Positions 35,062 through 44,218 of a DNA stretch of 64,000 nucleotides are shown one piece after another. The first letter of the stretch is position 1. Each line of letters starts with the position of its first letter. The notes under the pieces were generated by a model that had not been told where the DNA came from, searched no databases, and saw nothing but the letters and a program-made list of their open reading frames with translations. The DNA comes from Prevotella merdae (lineage in GTDB: Bacteria > Bacteroidota > Bacteroidia > Bacteroidales > Bacteroidaceae), in assembly GCF_900290275.1 (NCBI RefSeq), contig NZ_LT985324.1, positions 124,733-188,732 on the forward strand, given 5' to 3'. Both the position numbers and the translations under genes were made by a program.

Positions 35062-37074
35062 ATGGATTTTACATATTCAATATGGATTCTTCTGTTGCCG
35101 CTGATCAGCTTCCTGGTTATCGGTCTGCCAGAATTCGTGAATAAGAAGTATGCCTGGTCGCACAAGGTAGCCGGACTCATCGGTACCAGTTCGCTTGGAT
35201 TGGTTACTGTGTTGAGCTACTTCACAGCGTTCAAGTATTTCTCAGCCGACCGTCTTGCCGACGGCACCTTTGCAACTTTCGTCCCCTATAACGTGACATG
35301 GTTGCCACTGGGCCATCTGCACTTCGACCTCGGCATCCTGCTCGACCCAATCTCGGTGATGATGCTCATCGTCATCTCTACGGTCAGCCTCATGGTTCAC
35401 ATCTACTCATTCGGCTACATGCACGGTGAGAAGGGATTCCAGCGCTACTATGCCTTCCTCTCTCTCTTCACCATGTCAATGCTCGGACTGGTGCTCGCCA
35501 CCAACATCTTCCAGATGTATATGTTCTGGGAGCTTGTGGGCGTAAGCTCTTACCTGCTCATTGGCTTCTACTACACACTTGGTGCAGCCGTACACGCTTC
35601 TAAGAAGGCGTTCATCGTGACCCGTTTTGCCGATATGTTCTTCCTTATCGGTATCCTCATCTTCGGTTACTACACAGGAAGCTATAACTTCTCGTTCACC
35701 GGTACTGAGATAGCTTACGGCGCTGGCGCTTCTGCCTTCACCGTTGCCGACAACGCTCGCGCTCTTGCAGCAGGCGGCATGATTCTGCCTACAGCCCTTG
35801 TGCTGATGTTCATCGGTGGTGCTGGTAAGTCGGCCATGTTCCCGTTGCACATCTGGTTGCCAGATGCCATGGAGGGTCCAACTCCAGTATCAGCTCTTAT
35901 CCACGCTGCCACCATGGTGGTTGCCGGTGTGTTCCAGATTGCACGTCTCTTCCCAGTATGGATTGAGTATGCTCCTCAGGCCCTTGAGGTAGTAGTTATT
36001 GTAGGTGCATTCACCGCCTTCTATGCTGCTGCTGTAGCATGTGCACAGAGCGACATCAAGCGTGTGCTTGCCTTCTCTACAATCTCTCAGATTGCCTTCA
36101 TGATGGTAGCCCTCGGCGTATGTCTGCCAGGACATCATGGTGCTGCTCTCGACAACCACGCCCAGCTTGGCTACATGGCTTCAATGTTCCACTTGTTCAC
36201 ACACGCCATGTTCAAGGCTTGCTTGTTCCTCGGCGCAGGTTGCATCATCCACGCTGTTCACTCCAACGAGATGTCTACAATGGGTGGCTTGCGCAAGTAC
36301 ATGCCTATCACCCACATCACATTCCTCATCTCATGTCTCGCCATTGCGGGTATTCCGTTCTTCTCGGGCTTCAGCTCTAAGGACGAGATTATCACCGCTT
36401 GCTTCGAGTACTCTCCAGTATGCGGTTGGTGGATGACAGGAGTTGCCGCCATGACAGCATTCTATATGTTCCGTCTCTACTACGGCATCTTCTGGGGTAC
36501 AGAGAACAAGGAGCTTCACGCCCAACACACTCCTCACGAGGCACCTGCAGCCATGACCTTCCCACTCGTATTCCTGAGCATCATCACCGTAGGTGTAGGT
36601 GTATTCACCACACTCGGAGGCTTCTGCGACTGGAGCTGGGCAAGCTTCGGCTCTATTGTGAGTGCGGCAGGTACAGCCTACACCGTTCACTTCGACCCTC
36701 AGGTAGCAGCCACATCAACCGTGATTGCAATCCTTTCGATAGCCCTTGCTACCTATATATATAAAGGTGAGAAGCAGCCTATTGCCGACAAGATGTACGC
36801 TACATTCCCGCGTCTGCATCGATGGGCTTACAAGCGCTTCTACATGGATGAGGTTTATCAGTACGTCACACACAAGATTCTGTTCCGCTACGTCAGCCGC
36901 ACGGCACAGTGGATTGACGAGAAGATCATCAACGGTCTTATCGACTTCTCTGCTTGGGGTGCCAACGAGGCAGGCGAGACCATCCGTCCTTGGCAGAGCG
37001 GCGACGTTCGCCAGTATGCCGTTTGGTTCCTTACTGGTACGGTAGCTTTAACATTATTATTACTTTGCTTATAA
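35062..37074 (+). CDS. nuoL: Complex I proton-pumping subunit NuoL
   Basis: The 670-residue antiporter-like subunit includes FWELVGVSSYLLIGFYY (with the pumping Glu), KSAMFPLHIWLPDAMEGPTPVSALIHAATMV, and GFSSKDEII, followed by a long C-terminal amphipathic region with a final membrane anchor. It lies at the distal end of the membrane arm. Full family length. Confidence 0.96.
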   Translation: MDFTYSIWILLLPLISFLVIGLPEFVNKKYAWSHKVAGLIGTSSLGLVTVLSYFTAFKYFSADRLADGTFATFVPYNVTWLPLGHLHFDLGILLDPISVMMLIVISTVSLMVHIYSFGYMHGEKGFQRYYAFLSLFTMSMLGLVLATNIFQMYMFWELVGVSSYLLIGFYYTLGAAVHASKKAFIVTRFADMFFLIGILIFGYYTGSYNFSFTGTEIAYGAGASAFTVADNARALAAGGMILPTALVLMFIGGAGKSAMFPLHIWLPDAMEGPTPVSALIHAATMVVAGVFQIARLFPVWIEYAPQALEVVVIVGAFTAFYAAAVACAQSDIKRVLAFSTISQIAFMMVALGVCLPGHHGAALDNHAQLGYMASMFHLFTHAMFKACLFLGAGCIIHAVHSNEMSTMGGLRKYMPITHITFLISCLAIAGIPFFSGFSSKDEIITACFEYSPVCGWWMTGVAAMTAFYMFRLYYGIFWGTENKELHAQHTPHEAPAAMTFPLVFLSIITVGVGVFTTLGGFCDWSWASFGSIVSAAGTAYTVHFDPQVAATSTVIAILSIALATYIYKGEKQPIADKMYATFPRLHRWAYKRFYMDEVYQYVTHKILFRYVSRTAQWIDEKIINGLIDFSAWGANEAGETIRPWQSGDVRQYAVWFLTGTVALTLLLLCL

Positions 37075-37081
37075 TTAAAAT

Positions 37082-38569
37082 ATGAATATATTAAGTTTAT
37101 TCGTAGTAATCCCTGTCCTGATGTTGCTCGGTCTTTGGATCGCACGTAACGTCAATCAGGTGCGTGGTGTGATGGTTGCCGGTTCGTCTTGCCTCTTGGC
37201 ATTGAGCGTATGGCTCACACTCCACTTTATCGGCGAGCGCGCAGCAGGCAATACCGAGGAGATGATTCTCCGCGCCACTACGGAATGGTTCCCTGCACTC
37301 CACATCAACTATGAGGTGGGTGTTGACGGCATTTCCGTTGTGATGCTTCTGCTTTCGAGCATCATCGTGTTCACAGGTACTTTCGCTTCGTGGAAGCTTA
37401 AGCCGCTTACCAAGGAGTTCTTCATGTGGTTCACATTGCTCTCAACTGGTGTTTACGGTTTCTTCATCTCGATCGACCTCTTCACCATGTTCATGTTCTA
37501 TGAGGTAGCCCTCATCCCTATGTACCTCTTGATTGGTTTCTGGGGTTCAGGTCGCAAGGAGTATGCAGCCATGAAGCTTACGTTGATGCTTATGGGCGGT
37601 TCTGCCCTCATCATCCTCGGCTTGGTAGGCATCTACTTCTTCAACGGTGCCTCTACAATGAGCATCCTTGAGATTGCCCACAACAACCACATCCCAGCAG
37701 CAGTTCAGAACGTGTTGTTCCCATTTGTGTTTATCGGTTTCGGTGTACTTGGTGCTCTGTTCCCGTTCCACACATGGTCACCTATCGGTCACGGTTGTGC
37801 TCCTACTTCTGTGTCAATGCTCCACGCAGGTGTGCTTATGAAGCTTGGTGGCTACGGTTGCTTCCGCATCGCCATGTTCCTCTTGCCACAGGCTGCTCAC
37901 GATTTGGCTTGGATATTCCTCATCCTCACCACCATCTCAGTAGTCTACGGTGCATTCTCTGCTTGTGTTCAGACCGACTTGAAGTTCATCAACGCTTACT
38001 CTTCAGTTTCACACTGTGGCTTGGTGCTCTTCGCTCTGTTGATGATGACCCGCGTATCTTGCACAGGTGCTATCCTCCAGATGCTCTCTCACGGTTTGAT
38101 GACAGCCCTCTTCTTCGCCCTCATCGGTATGATTTACGGTCGTACACACACCCGTGACATCCGTGAGCTTGGCGGTTTGATGAAGATTATGCCGTTCCTC
38201 TCAGTAGGTTATGTGATTGCCGGTCTTGCCAACCTTGGTCTTCCGGGCTTCTCAGGCTTCATTGCCGAGATGACAATCTTCAACGGATCATTCGAGAATG
38301 CCGACACATTCCACCGTTGCTGCACCATCATCGCCATCACATCAATCGTTGTGACCGCCGTGTACATCCTCCGTACTGTAGGCTTCATCCTCTTCAACAA
38401 GGTGAAGAACCCGCACTTCGAGGAGCTCACCGATGCTACATGGGACGAGCGTTTCGCAGTATGCTGCCTCATCTTCTGTGTTGCAGGTCTTGGTTCGTTC
38501 CCAATCTGGGCAAGCCATGTCATCAACGACGCGGTAGCACCTATCCTTAGCGTAATTCCAACACTTTAA
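37082..38569 (+). CDS. nuoM: Complex I proton-pumping subunit NuoM
   Basis: The 495-residue antiporter-like subunit has about fourteen helices. Key motifs are FMFYEVALIPMYLLIGFWG (Glu for pumping), LGALFPFHTWSPIGHGCAPTSVSMLHAGVLMKLGGYG and the C-terminal GFSGFIAEM. It begins 7 bases after nuoL. Confidence 0.96.
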   Translation: MNILSLFVVIPVLMLLGLWIARNVNQVRGVMVAGSSCLLALSVWLTLHFIGERAAGNTEEMILRATTEWFPALHINYEVGVDGISVVMLLLSSIIVFTGTFASWKLKPLTKEFFMWFTLLSTGVYGFFISIDLFTMFMFYEVALIPMYLLIGFWGSGRKEYAAMKLTLMLMGGSALIILGLVGIYFFNGASTMSILEIAHNNHIPAAVQNVLFPFVFIGFGVLGALFPFHTWSPIGHGCAPTSVSMLHAGVLMKLGGYGCFRIAMFLLPQAAHDLAWIFLILTTISVVYGAFSACVQTDLKFINAYSSVSHCGLVLFALLMMTRVSCTGAILQMLSHGLMTALFFALIGMIYGRTHTRDIRELGGLMKIMPFLSVGYVIAGLANLGLPGFSGFIAEMTIFNGSFENADTFHRCCTIIAITSIVVTAVYILRTVGFILFNKVKNPHFEELTDATWDERFAVCCLIFCVAGLGSFPIWASHVINDAVAPILSVIPTL

Positions 38570-38590
38570 TAACAAGTTCAGCAGTAAAAA

Positions 38591-40024
38591 ATGGATTATA
38601 GTCAGTTTTTTAATATGATACCCGAGGCTGGCCTTATGGCAATCCTCGTGATAGTATTCCTCGCCGATCTCTTCTTGAAGGGCGAGAAGAAACACGCTAC
38701 ATTGAGCATGCTGACATGCGTTTTGTTGGTAGCTCAGGTGGTATTATGCTTCACAGCCCAGCCTGCAGAGGCATTTGCAGGACTCTATACAGCAACAGCA
38801 GCAGCCCAGGTGATGAAGGTTATCCTTACAGCCGGAGCATTCATCGTTGTAGTTATGGCTCAGTCGTGGATTGAGCGCGAGGATGTGCTGCGCAAGGAGG
38901 GTGAGTTCTACGAGCTCATTATCTCTACATTGCTTGGTATGTATATGATGATTTCATCAGGACATTTCCTCATGTTCTTCCTCGGTCTGGAAATGGCTTC
39001 TGTACCTATGGCTTGCCTCGTGGCATTCGAAAAGTACAAGAAGGAGTCGGCTGAGGGAGCTGCCAATTTTGTCCTCACCGCCACATTCTCAAGCGGCGTT
39101 ATGCTCTATGGCATCTCGTTCCTCTATGGTGCATGTGGCACACTCTACTTCGACGATATGGCTGCCAAGATCAGCGCAAGCCCATTGACAATCATGGGTC
39201 TTGTGTTCTTCTTCAGCGGACTTGGTTTCAAGATATCTCTTGTACCGTTCCACTTCTGGACAGCTGATACATATCAGGGCGCTCCTACAGCCGTGACAGG
39301 TTATCTGAGCGTTGTATCTAAGGGTGCTGCTGCTTTCGCCTTGATGACAATCTTGCTGAAGGTGTTCGGTCCGATGGTAGAATACTACGAGACCTTGATG
39401 TACATCGTCATCGTGCTCACCATCACCATCGCCAACCTCTTCGCTCTTCGTCAGACAGAGCTCAAGCGATTCATGGCGTTCAGTTCTATCTCGCAGGCAG
39501 GCTACATCATGCTTGCAGCCGTAGGCAACGAGACAATGGGCCTCACAGCCTTGATGTACTACGTGCTTATCTACGTTGCAGCCAATATGGCAGTGTTCAC
39601 AGTCATCAACGTTGTTGAGACACGTGGCAAGGGCAATACAGAGATGTCGGTGTTCGATGGTTTCTACACCACCAACCCTAAGCTCTCGTTCCTCCTCACT
39701 CTCGCTCTCTTCTCATTGGCAGGTATTCCTCCTTTCGCTGGTATGTTCTGCAAGTTCTTCGTGTTCATGGCAGCAGCTCAGCAAGGCTCGAATATCGCCT
39801 ACGCAGTAGTGTTTCTGGCATTGGTCAACACCGTACCGTCACTCTACTACTACTTGAAGATAGTTAAGTGTATGTACATCAACAAGACAGACACTCCGCT
39901 CCCCACATTCCAGAGCGACTGCGCCACACGCACAGCTCTTGCTCTCTGCACAGTGGGCGTACTCCTCTTCGGCGTATGCAGCTGCGTTTACGGATGGCTG
40001 GTAGCGGCTACATCTGCGATGTAG
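38591..40024 (+). CDS. nuoN: Complex I proton-pumping subunit NuoN
   Basis: The 477-residue antiporter-like subunit closes the operon. Motifs: MFFLGLEMASVPMACLVAFEKY, GLGFKISLVPFHFWTADTYQGAPTAVTGYLSVVSKGAAAF, and LAGIPPFAGMFCKFFVF. A strong terminator follows after 63 bases. Confidence 0.96.
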   Translation: MDYSQFFNMIPEAGLMAILVIVFLADLFLKGEKKHATLSMLTCVLLVAQVVLCFTAQPAEAFAGLYTATAAAQVMKVILTAGAFIVVVMAQSWIEREDVLRKEGEFYELIISTLLGMYMMISSGHFLMFFLGLEMASVPMACLVAFEKYKKESAEGAANFVLTATFSSGVMLYGISFLYGACGTLYFDDMAAKISASPLTIMGLVFFFSGLGFKISLVPFHFWTADTYQGAPTAVTGYLSVVSKGAAAFALMTILLKVFGPMVEYYETLMYIVIVLTITIANLFALRQTELKRFMAFSSISQAGYIMLAAVGNETMGLTALMYYVLIYVAANMAVFTVINVVETRGKGNTEMSVFDGFYTTNPKLSFLLTLALFSLAGIPPFAGMFCKFFVFMAAAQQGSNIAYAVVFLALVNTVPSLYYYLKIVKCMYINKTDTPLPTFQSDCATRTALALCTVGVLLFGVCSCVYGWLVAATSAM

Positions 40025-40087
40025 CGCTCGGCTTTGCCGCTTGCCAGAGCAAGAATGTTAATATAGCATAAACGAATAATAAAGAAG

Positions 40088-40132
40088 AATGGTTGGCAAT
40101 TCGCACCAAGCGAGTTGTCAACCATTTTTTTT
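40088..40132 (+). terminator. Rho-independent terminator of the nuo operon
   Basis: A 17-bp stem with two G-U pairs (arms 40088-40104 and 40110-40126), a 5-base loop and a run of eight T. Confidence 0.92.
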
Positions 40133-40209
40133 GAAAACATTTTGCCGTATGGATTAATTGTTGTAGATTTGCGATAAGATAATTATATAGAATAAACGTT
40201 TAGAAGCTT

Positions 40210-40434
40210 ATGGATTCTACACATAATATAATTGAATATATAAACTGCTGTGTCGGTGCTTTTGCCAATCGTTTTAGTTTGACATTGGCGCAGTCATACG
40301 CCTATTTACGCAGGTTTAAAGGAATAGATTTCCTTATAGATAGTTATGCTGCAGAGCATACTCTTTCTATAGAGGATGCTGTGGAGGATATAATGTTGTT
40401 ATGCCAAAAGAATGGAGGACGATTGGGATGCTGA
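40210..40434 (+). CDS. DUF3791-type small protein, probable antitoxin partner of DUF3990
   Basis: The 74-residue helical protein (FANRFSLTLAQSYAYLRRFKGI, then FLIDSYAAEHTLSIEDAVEDI and LLCQKNGG) matches my memory of the DUF3791 family. Its genes normally precede a DUF3990 gene, whose product resembles ADP-ribosyltransferase toxins. Here the end overlaps the DUF3990 start by 7 bases, but that second gene is broken. Intact as far as can be seen. Confidence 0.75.
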   Translation: MDSTHNIIEYINCCVGAFANRFSLTLAQSYAYLRRFKGIDFLIDSYAAEHTLSIEDAVEDIMLLCQKNGGRLGC

Positions 40435-40512
40435 AATTATATCATGGCAGCAACGTTGTGATTGACAAGATAGATTTATGTCGTTCATGAAAAGGCAAGG
40501 ATTTTGGCTGTT
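40428..40512 (+). pseudogene. DUF3990-type (ADP-ribosyltransferase-like) gene, reduced to its N-terminus
   Basis: ATG at 40428 begins MLKLYHGSNVVIDKIDLCRS, the family's usual opening (LYHGS), then TGA at 40488-40490. In the same frame KGKDFGC follows, which is again family-like (RRGKDFGxGFY in complete members). Straight after this the next gene's start (MSEDI at 40513) is reached. The core of some 130 residues has been deleted and a stop codon added. Confidence 0.75.
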
Positions 40513-40734
40513 ATGAGCGAAGATATCCAATTTCAAATAGAATGTCTCTCTACCGAGTTAGTCGAAATGCTGATGCAAAAATATGGGTGGAATATGAAGA
40601 AGGCACTTGATGAATTGTATTCTTCAGAGACCTATAAGCGTTTGTGCAACCCAGATTGTGGTTTGTACTACGAAGGTTCGGTGTATGTGTTCTCGTATTT
40701 AGAAAACGAGATAGAAACAGGTATAGTAAAATAG
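40513..40734 (+). CDS. Small conserved protein of the DUF3791/DUF3990 locus
   Basis: I start at ATG 40513 (MSEDIQFQIECLSTELVEMLM). The 73-residue protein has two helices followed by YSSETYKRLCNPDCGLYYEGSVYVFSYLENE. I recall similar proteins as third gene of DUF3791/DUF3990 loci, but no function is known to me. The translated start may now depend on the remnant of the deleted toxin gene, since no clear ribosome site precedes it. Four bases separate its stop from the next gene. Confidence 0.65.
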   Translation: MSEDIQFQIECLSTELVEMLMQKYGWNMKKALDELYSSETYKRLCNPDCGLYYEGSVYVFSYLENEIETGIVK

Positions 40735-40738
40735 ATTC

Positions 40739-41251
40739 ATGAAAACCCTCCTCTCTCACCGTCTTTCCATGGACGGGATAAATGATATTTGCTTGCTTGT
40801 TCAGGGCGAGCAAAACCATAGTTTAAAGGAACAGCTTTATCAGCTTACGCTTGACAACGACCGTCGTGTGGCAACCAATGCGTTGTGGGTATTCACCCAT
40901 TTCGCGTTGGCTGATAATGAATGGCTATATGCCAAGCACGACCAGCTTATTGACCGCTGTTTGAATGAAAAGGACGCTACAAAGCTTCGCCTAATGCTCA
41001 ATCTGCTTCTTCGTCAGCCTTATACCGAAGAAGACATCCGTACCGATTTTATTGATTACTGTCTGATGCGACTTACTGACCCCAAGTCGCCTTATGCCGT
41101 TAGAGCGCAATGCATCAAGCTTGCCTACGAGCAAATGCGCTATTGGCCCGAACTTCTTAATGAACTGCGCCAAACGCTTGAAATGATAAGTTGTGAGCCT
41201 CTATCGCCTGGACTGCGCTCGGCATGGCGGCAAGTGATGAAGAAATTGTAG
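40739..41251 (+). CDS. Helical (HEAT-like) protein of unknown function
   Basis: The 170-residue protein is all-helical and shows repeat-like helix pairs (RRVATNALWVFTHFALADNEW, LRLMLNLLLRQPYTEEDI, SPYAVRAQCIKLAYEQMRYW), as in HEAT/armadillo solenoids. It starts 4 bases after the previous gene. No catalytic residues are evident. Such small HEAT proteins are usually scaffolds; the partner here is unknown. Confidence 0.65.
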   Translation: MKTLLSHRLSMDGINDICLLVQGEQNHSLKEQLYQLTLDNDRRVATNALWVFTHFALADNEWLYAKHDQLIDRCLNEKDATKLRLMLNLLLRQPYTEEDIRTDFIDYCLMRLTDPKSPYAVRAQCIKLAYEQMRYWPELLNELRQTLEMISCEPLSPGLRSAWRQVMKKL

Positions 41252-41327
41252 TTTAGCTTATCGCTTTATTTTTCTTTGTTATACAATCTTTTATTACCCT
41301 GTAACGCATATTGAGACACCTAATGCG

Positions 41328-41335
41328 TACCTTTG
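41328..41335 (+). promoter_or_regulatory. -7 box in front of the five-gene accessory operon
   Basis: TACCTTTG matches TAnnTTTG; the first ATG (41361) is 25 bases downstream. No canonical TTTG at the expected distance. Confidence 0.6.
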
Positions 41336-41360
41336 CACTTGATTCAATAATACTACTATT

Positions 41361-42101
41361 ATGGAAGAATCAAATAAACTCTATTATGGGTCTATTCCGA
41401 GAGTGCTTAACGAGGATATCTTGTCATTTCTCTGTATCAAGCATAAGGGTGAAATAGGACTTGGAAGTAAGAAGGATTGTCCTCGTATCCGTATACGCTA
41501 TGTTATAGACAAGAACAGATTCGGTTATGCCGACTTTGGTGACTTCTTCTTTTGGGAAGATGGCGGTCTGTATGTTTGGCAACAGAGTGAAGAATTTGAA
41601 GAAGATCACAATCCAGACTTAGTAGAAGACTACTTCGGGCATCCGTGTGAAGGACGTGGCTATACGTTGCGTTCTATCTTTGCAGGAATAGACACAGGGT
41701 ATGATGACAGCAACGGTAGTAGAATGTTCACTGGCGATGTTGTGCTGGTAAAAGAACCTAATGGATACGAAATGGGAGCTTTATGTCTTGCTTCACTATG
41801 CGGTAGGATTGGCGATGGATTCTATGGCTTCCCTTTGGACAATCACAGTTTGACGCTGGATATGTGTAAAGAAAGGGGATATAATTTAGAGCGTATCGGA
41901 ACAATATTCTATCAGTTAGACCCTTGCGCAGACCCAGTTTCTATATGGGATAAAGCATTGACCTTCAACAATACTTATCGTGGTAAAGAAGATGAATCCG
42001 TCTTACGCACAATGGCAAAATATACACCAAACTTTGATAATGAAGTATGGAAATACTTGGGACTTGAGATACTTGGAATCGAGGAGTTTAATTGGAAATA
42101 A
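41361..42101 (+). CDS. Protein of unknown function, first gene of the deiminase/nuclease/WYL operon
   Basis: The 246-residue protein is rich in aromatic and acidic residues. It has beta-strand-rich segments (RIRIRYVIDKNRFGYADFGDFFFWEDGGLYVWQ) and a segment RMFTGDVVLVKEPNGYEMGAL that recalls small barrels of the YopX type. I do not recognise the family. Low GC and AT-rich codons set it apart from the nuo genes. It is separated from the next gene by 21 bases and is probably the first cistron behind the promoter at 41328. Confidence 0.65.
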   Translation: MEESNKLYYGSIPRVLNEDILSFLCIKHKGEIGLGSKKDCPRIRIRYVIDKNRFGYADFGDFFFWEDGGLYVWQQSEEFEEDHNPDLVEDYFGHPCEGRGYTLRSIFAGIDTGYDDSNGSRMFTGDVVLVKEPNGYEMGALCLASLCGRIGDGFYGFPLDNHSLTLDMCKERGYNLERIGTIFYQLDPCADPVSIWDKALTFNNTYRGKEDESVLRTMAKYTPNFDNEVWKYLGLEILGIEEFNWK

Positions 42102-42122
42102 TAACTATATAATATAATCAAA

Positions 42123-42722
42123 ATGAGTACAAATAATACACTTGGTACAAGGTCGACACAACCTGAAAAAGCACGTCTTGGGGCAGTGGGAGAGAATATG
42201 GTTGTGTCTATGCTTATGCAAAATGGATGGGATGCCTTCAATGCGAATTGTACAATAAAAAATTACAAATCAATTGATATTGTCTGTCTTAATAGCGAAA
42301 TAAAAGAAACGCCTAACTATCCATGGAAGCCAGTGTCGGCTCTTATTCAAGTAAAGACAAGTGTACAAAAGAATATTCCAACAGGATTTACAATAGAGGA
42401 TAGTCTTAAGCGCGATTTGCTTGAGGAGAAAGTAATGGGACCGTATGTGTTTGTTTATGTTAATATGGTAAATGAAGAATGGAAGTTTAGGTACTTTATT
42501 CTTTCACGTAGCCAGTTTATTGAGCTACTTCATTCTGCACATGTTTGGTACAAGTATGATTGGTATAGAGATAAAGAAATATCTGAAAAAAGTCCAGCAG
42601 GAATAGATGTCAAATGGCTTATGGGAGAAGATGAACCTGAAACGAAAAGACATAAAGCTTTTGTGAATCCGTTGAAAGGGGTTTCATGTGAGGATTGTTG
42701 GGAGAATATTTGGAAGGATTAA
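42123..42722 (+). CDS. PD-(D/E)XK nuclease-fold-like protein
   Basis: The 199-residue protein has the order of elements of the PD-(D/E)XK fold: a helix with RLGAVGENMVVSMLMQNGWDAF (Glu), then YKSIDIVCLN (Asp) and ALIQVKTSV (the Q/E-x-K half of the motif). The glutamine in QVK is common in nucleases of this group. The C-terminal region (about 110-199) is mixed and basic. No methyltransferase is adjacent, so it is not an ordinary restriction system. It probably acts on DNA or RNA in the five-gene operon. Four bases separate it from the WYL gene. Confidence 0.7.
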   Translation: MSTNNTLGTRSTQPEKARLGAVGENMVVSMLMQNGWDAFNANCTIKNYKSIDIVCLNSEIKETPNYPWKPVSALIQVKTSVQKNIPTGFTIEDSLKRDLLEEKVMGPYVFVYVNMVNEEWKFRYFILSRSQFIELLHSAHVWYKYDWYRDKEISEKSPAGIDVKWLMGEDEPETKRHKAFVNPLKGVSCEDCWENIWKD

Positions 42723-42726
42723 GCCT

Positions 42727-43626
42727 ATGTCACTCATTCAAAAATACATCTGGGTTATCAAGACCATTCATCGTTCTGGCCGCATTACATTGAAAGATCT
42801 CAATGAAAAGTGGCGTCAGAATATAGACCTTAGCCGTGGTGAGAACTTGCCACGGCAGACCTTTGATCGTTGGAAAGGTGGTATTCTTGATATGTTCGGC
42901 ATTGTGATTGATTGTGAACAACATGGCAGATACCATTATTATATAGCCAATCCCGAAGTTTTAAGCGAAGGAGAGTTGCGTACATGGCTTCTTGACATCT
43001 ACGGCACGGCAGAAACAATATCAAGCTGTATATCCATCCATGATAGAATACTGACAGAAGATATTCCTTCGAGCCAAGACTTTCTTGCAACAATACTTGA
43101 AGCGATGAAGTCAAATATTGTGCTGCAGATGACGTTTCGTTCTTTTTCGATGCAAGAGGCGAAGACGTTTCTTGTTGAACCGTACTGTGTGAAAATGTCC
43201 GCACAGCGTTGGTATATGTTAGCAAGAAATGTAGACTATAACTACTTGCGTTTGTATTCTCTTGATAGAATAGAAGGTGTTAACTTAACAGATGCTAATT
43301 TTGTTTTGCCAAAAGAATTTTGTGCAAAAGAATATTTTGCAGAATACTTTGGAATTGTATTGGATGAATCAGCTCCGCTTCAAAGAATTGTGTTAAGGGC
43401 AGATAAATATCATCAGCACTATATGCGCACATTGCCGTTGCATCATTCGCAAAGAGAAATCTATGCATGTGATGATTATGCCGATTTTGAATTAACCCTA
43501 CGTCCAACCTACGACTTTTATATGAAGTTAATGAGTTTCGGCAATATGATAAAAGTTTTGGAACCAAGAAGTCTTCAGGAGAAGATATATAAATGGTTGG
43601 AAAAAACAATAGAAGTTTACAAATAA
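42727..43626 (+). CDS. WYL-domain transcriptional regulator
   Basis: I use the ATG at 42727 since the longer frame overlaps the previous gene. The 299-residue protein has an N-terminal winged-helix part (about 5-70; RITLKDLNEKWRQN and TFDRWKGGILDMFGIVI), a WYL domain (about 120-210; IVLQMTFRSF, LVEPYCVKMSAQRWYMLARN, LRLYSLDRIEGV) and a C-terminal WCX-like part (about 215-295). Proteins with this layout sense nucleotides or nucleic acid ends and often control phage-defence operons (BrxR/CapW type). Here it probably represses or activates the operon it sits in. Confidence 0.85.
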   Translation: MSLIQKYIWVIKTIHRSGRITLKDLNEKWRQNIDLSRGENLPRQTFDRWKGGILDMFGIVIDCEQHGRYHYYIANPEVLSEGELRTWLLDIYGTAETISSCISIHDRILTEDIPSSQDFLATILEAMKSNIVLQMTFRSFSMQEAKTFLVEPYCVKMSAQRWYMLARNVDYNYLRLYSLDRIEGVNLTDANFVLPKEFCAKEYFAEYFGIVLDESAPLQRIVLRADKYHQHYMRTLPLHHSQREIYACDDYADFELTLRPTYDFYMKLMSFGNMIKVLEPRSLQEKIYKWLEKTIEVYK

Positions 43627-43642
43627 AAATAATTCAATAAGT

Positions 43643-44218
43643 ATGGAATCAAGATTATTTCAAGCCTTAAAAGCTTTCAAAGGCGCTGATGGTTGCGAAG
43701 CAAACCTGTTTGAAGAGTTTAAGAAAATTGCTGAAGCAGCATTCTTCTCTGGCTATTTTCTTATTAATGGCGGTTGTAAGGATGCGTATAAACTAAAGTT
43801 GACCTGCATCGAATTTTATTACCACGAGGATGATGGCAATATTAAAGATGAAAAAAAATATCTGAAAGGGAAAGATGAATTTGGCTATGCTTTAGGTGCT
43901 GTATGTCCGAATCCATCAGGCGTGGATGTTTTGTTTGATGATCCACAGAAGAAATATCATGCGTCTTTCTTGATTAGAGGCTATAAAGCTATTGTGCCTG
44001 GGGAAAAAGAATGGGAGAATAATGAAAAAAGAAAAAATTGGGCTCCTCATGATTTTTGGTATGATTTATATGGTGGAGCAAATATGCTAAGCAATGGCAA
44101 GTTTAGTATAGAATGGATAGATGAGTCTGATGAAACGCTGGGCTATGCAGAACCTATGAAGCGAATCAAAATAAACGACAACAGATTATGGGGATTTAAA
44201 CGAGTTGAAAAGCTATGA
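43643..44218 (+). CDS. Protein of unknown function, fourth gene of the operon
   Basis: The 191-residue protein starts MESRLFQALKAFKGADG. It has a long alpha/beta region with TCIEFYYHEDDGNIKDE, ASFLIRGYKAIVPG and GGANMLSNGKFSIEW. I do not recognise a named family, although the alternating beta-strand segments around YHASFLIRGYK suggest a compact sandwich or glycosylase-like domain. The last codon overlaps the deiminase start (ATGA at 44215-44218), so the two are translationally coupled and probably act together. Confidence 0.65.
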   Translation: MESRLFQALKAFKGADGCEANLFEEFKKIAEAAFFSGYFLINGGCKDAYKLKLTCIEFYYHEDDGNIKDEKKYLKGKDEFGYALGAVCPNPSGVDVLFDDPQKKYHASFLIRGYKAIVPGEKEWENNEKRKNWAPHDFWYDLYGGANMLSNGKFSIEWIDESDETLGYAEPMKRIKINDNRLWGFKRVEKL

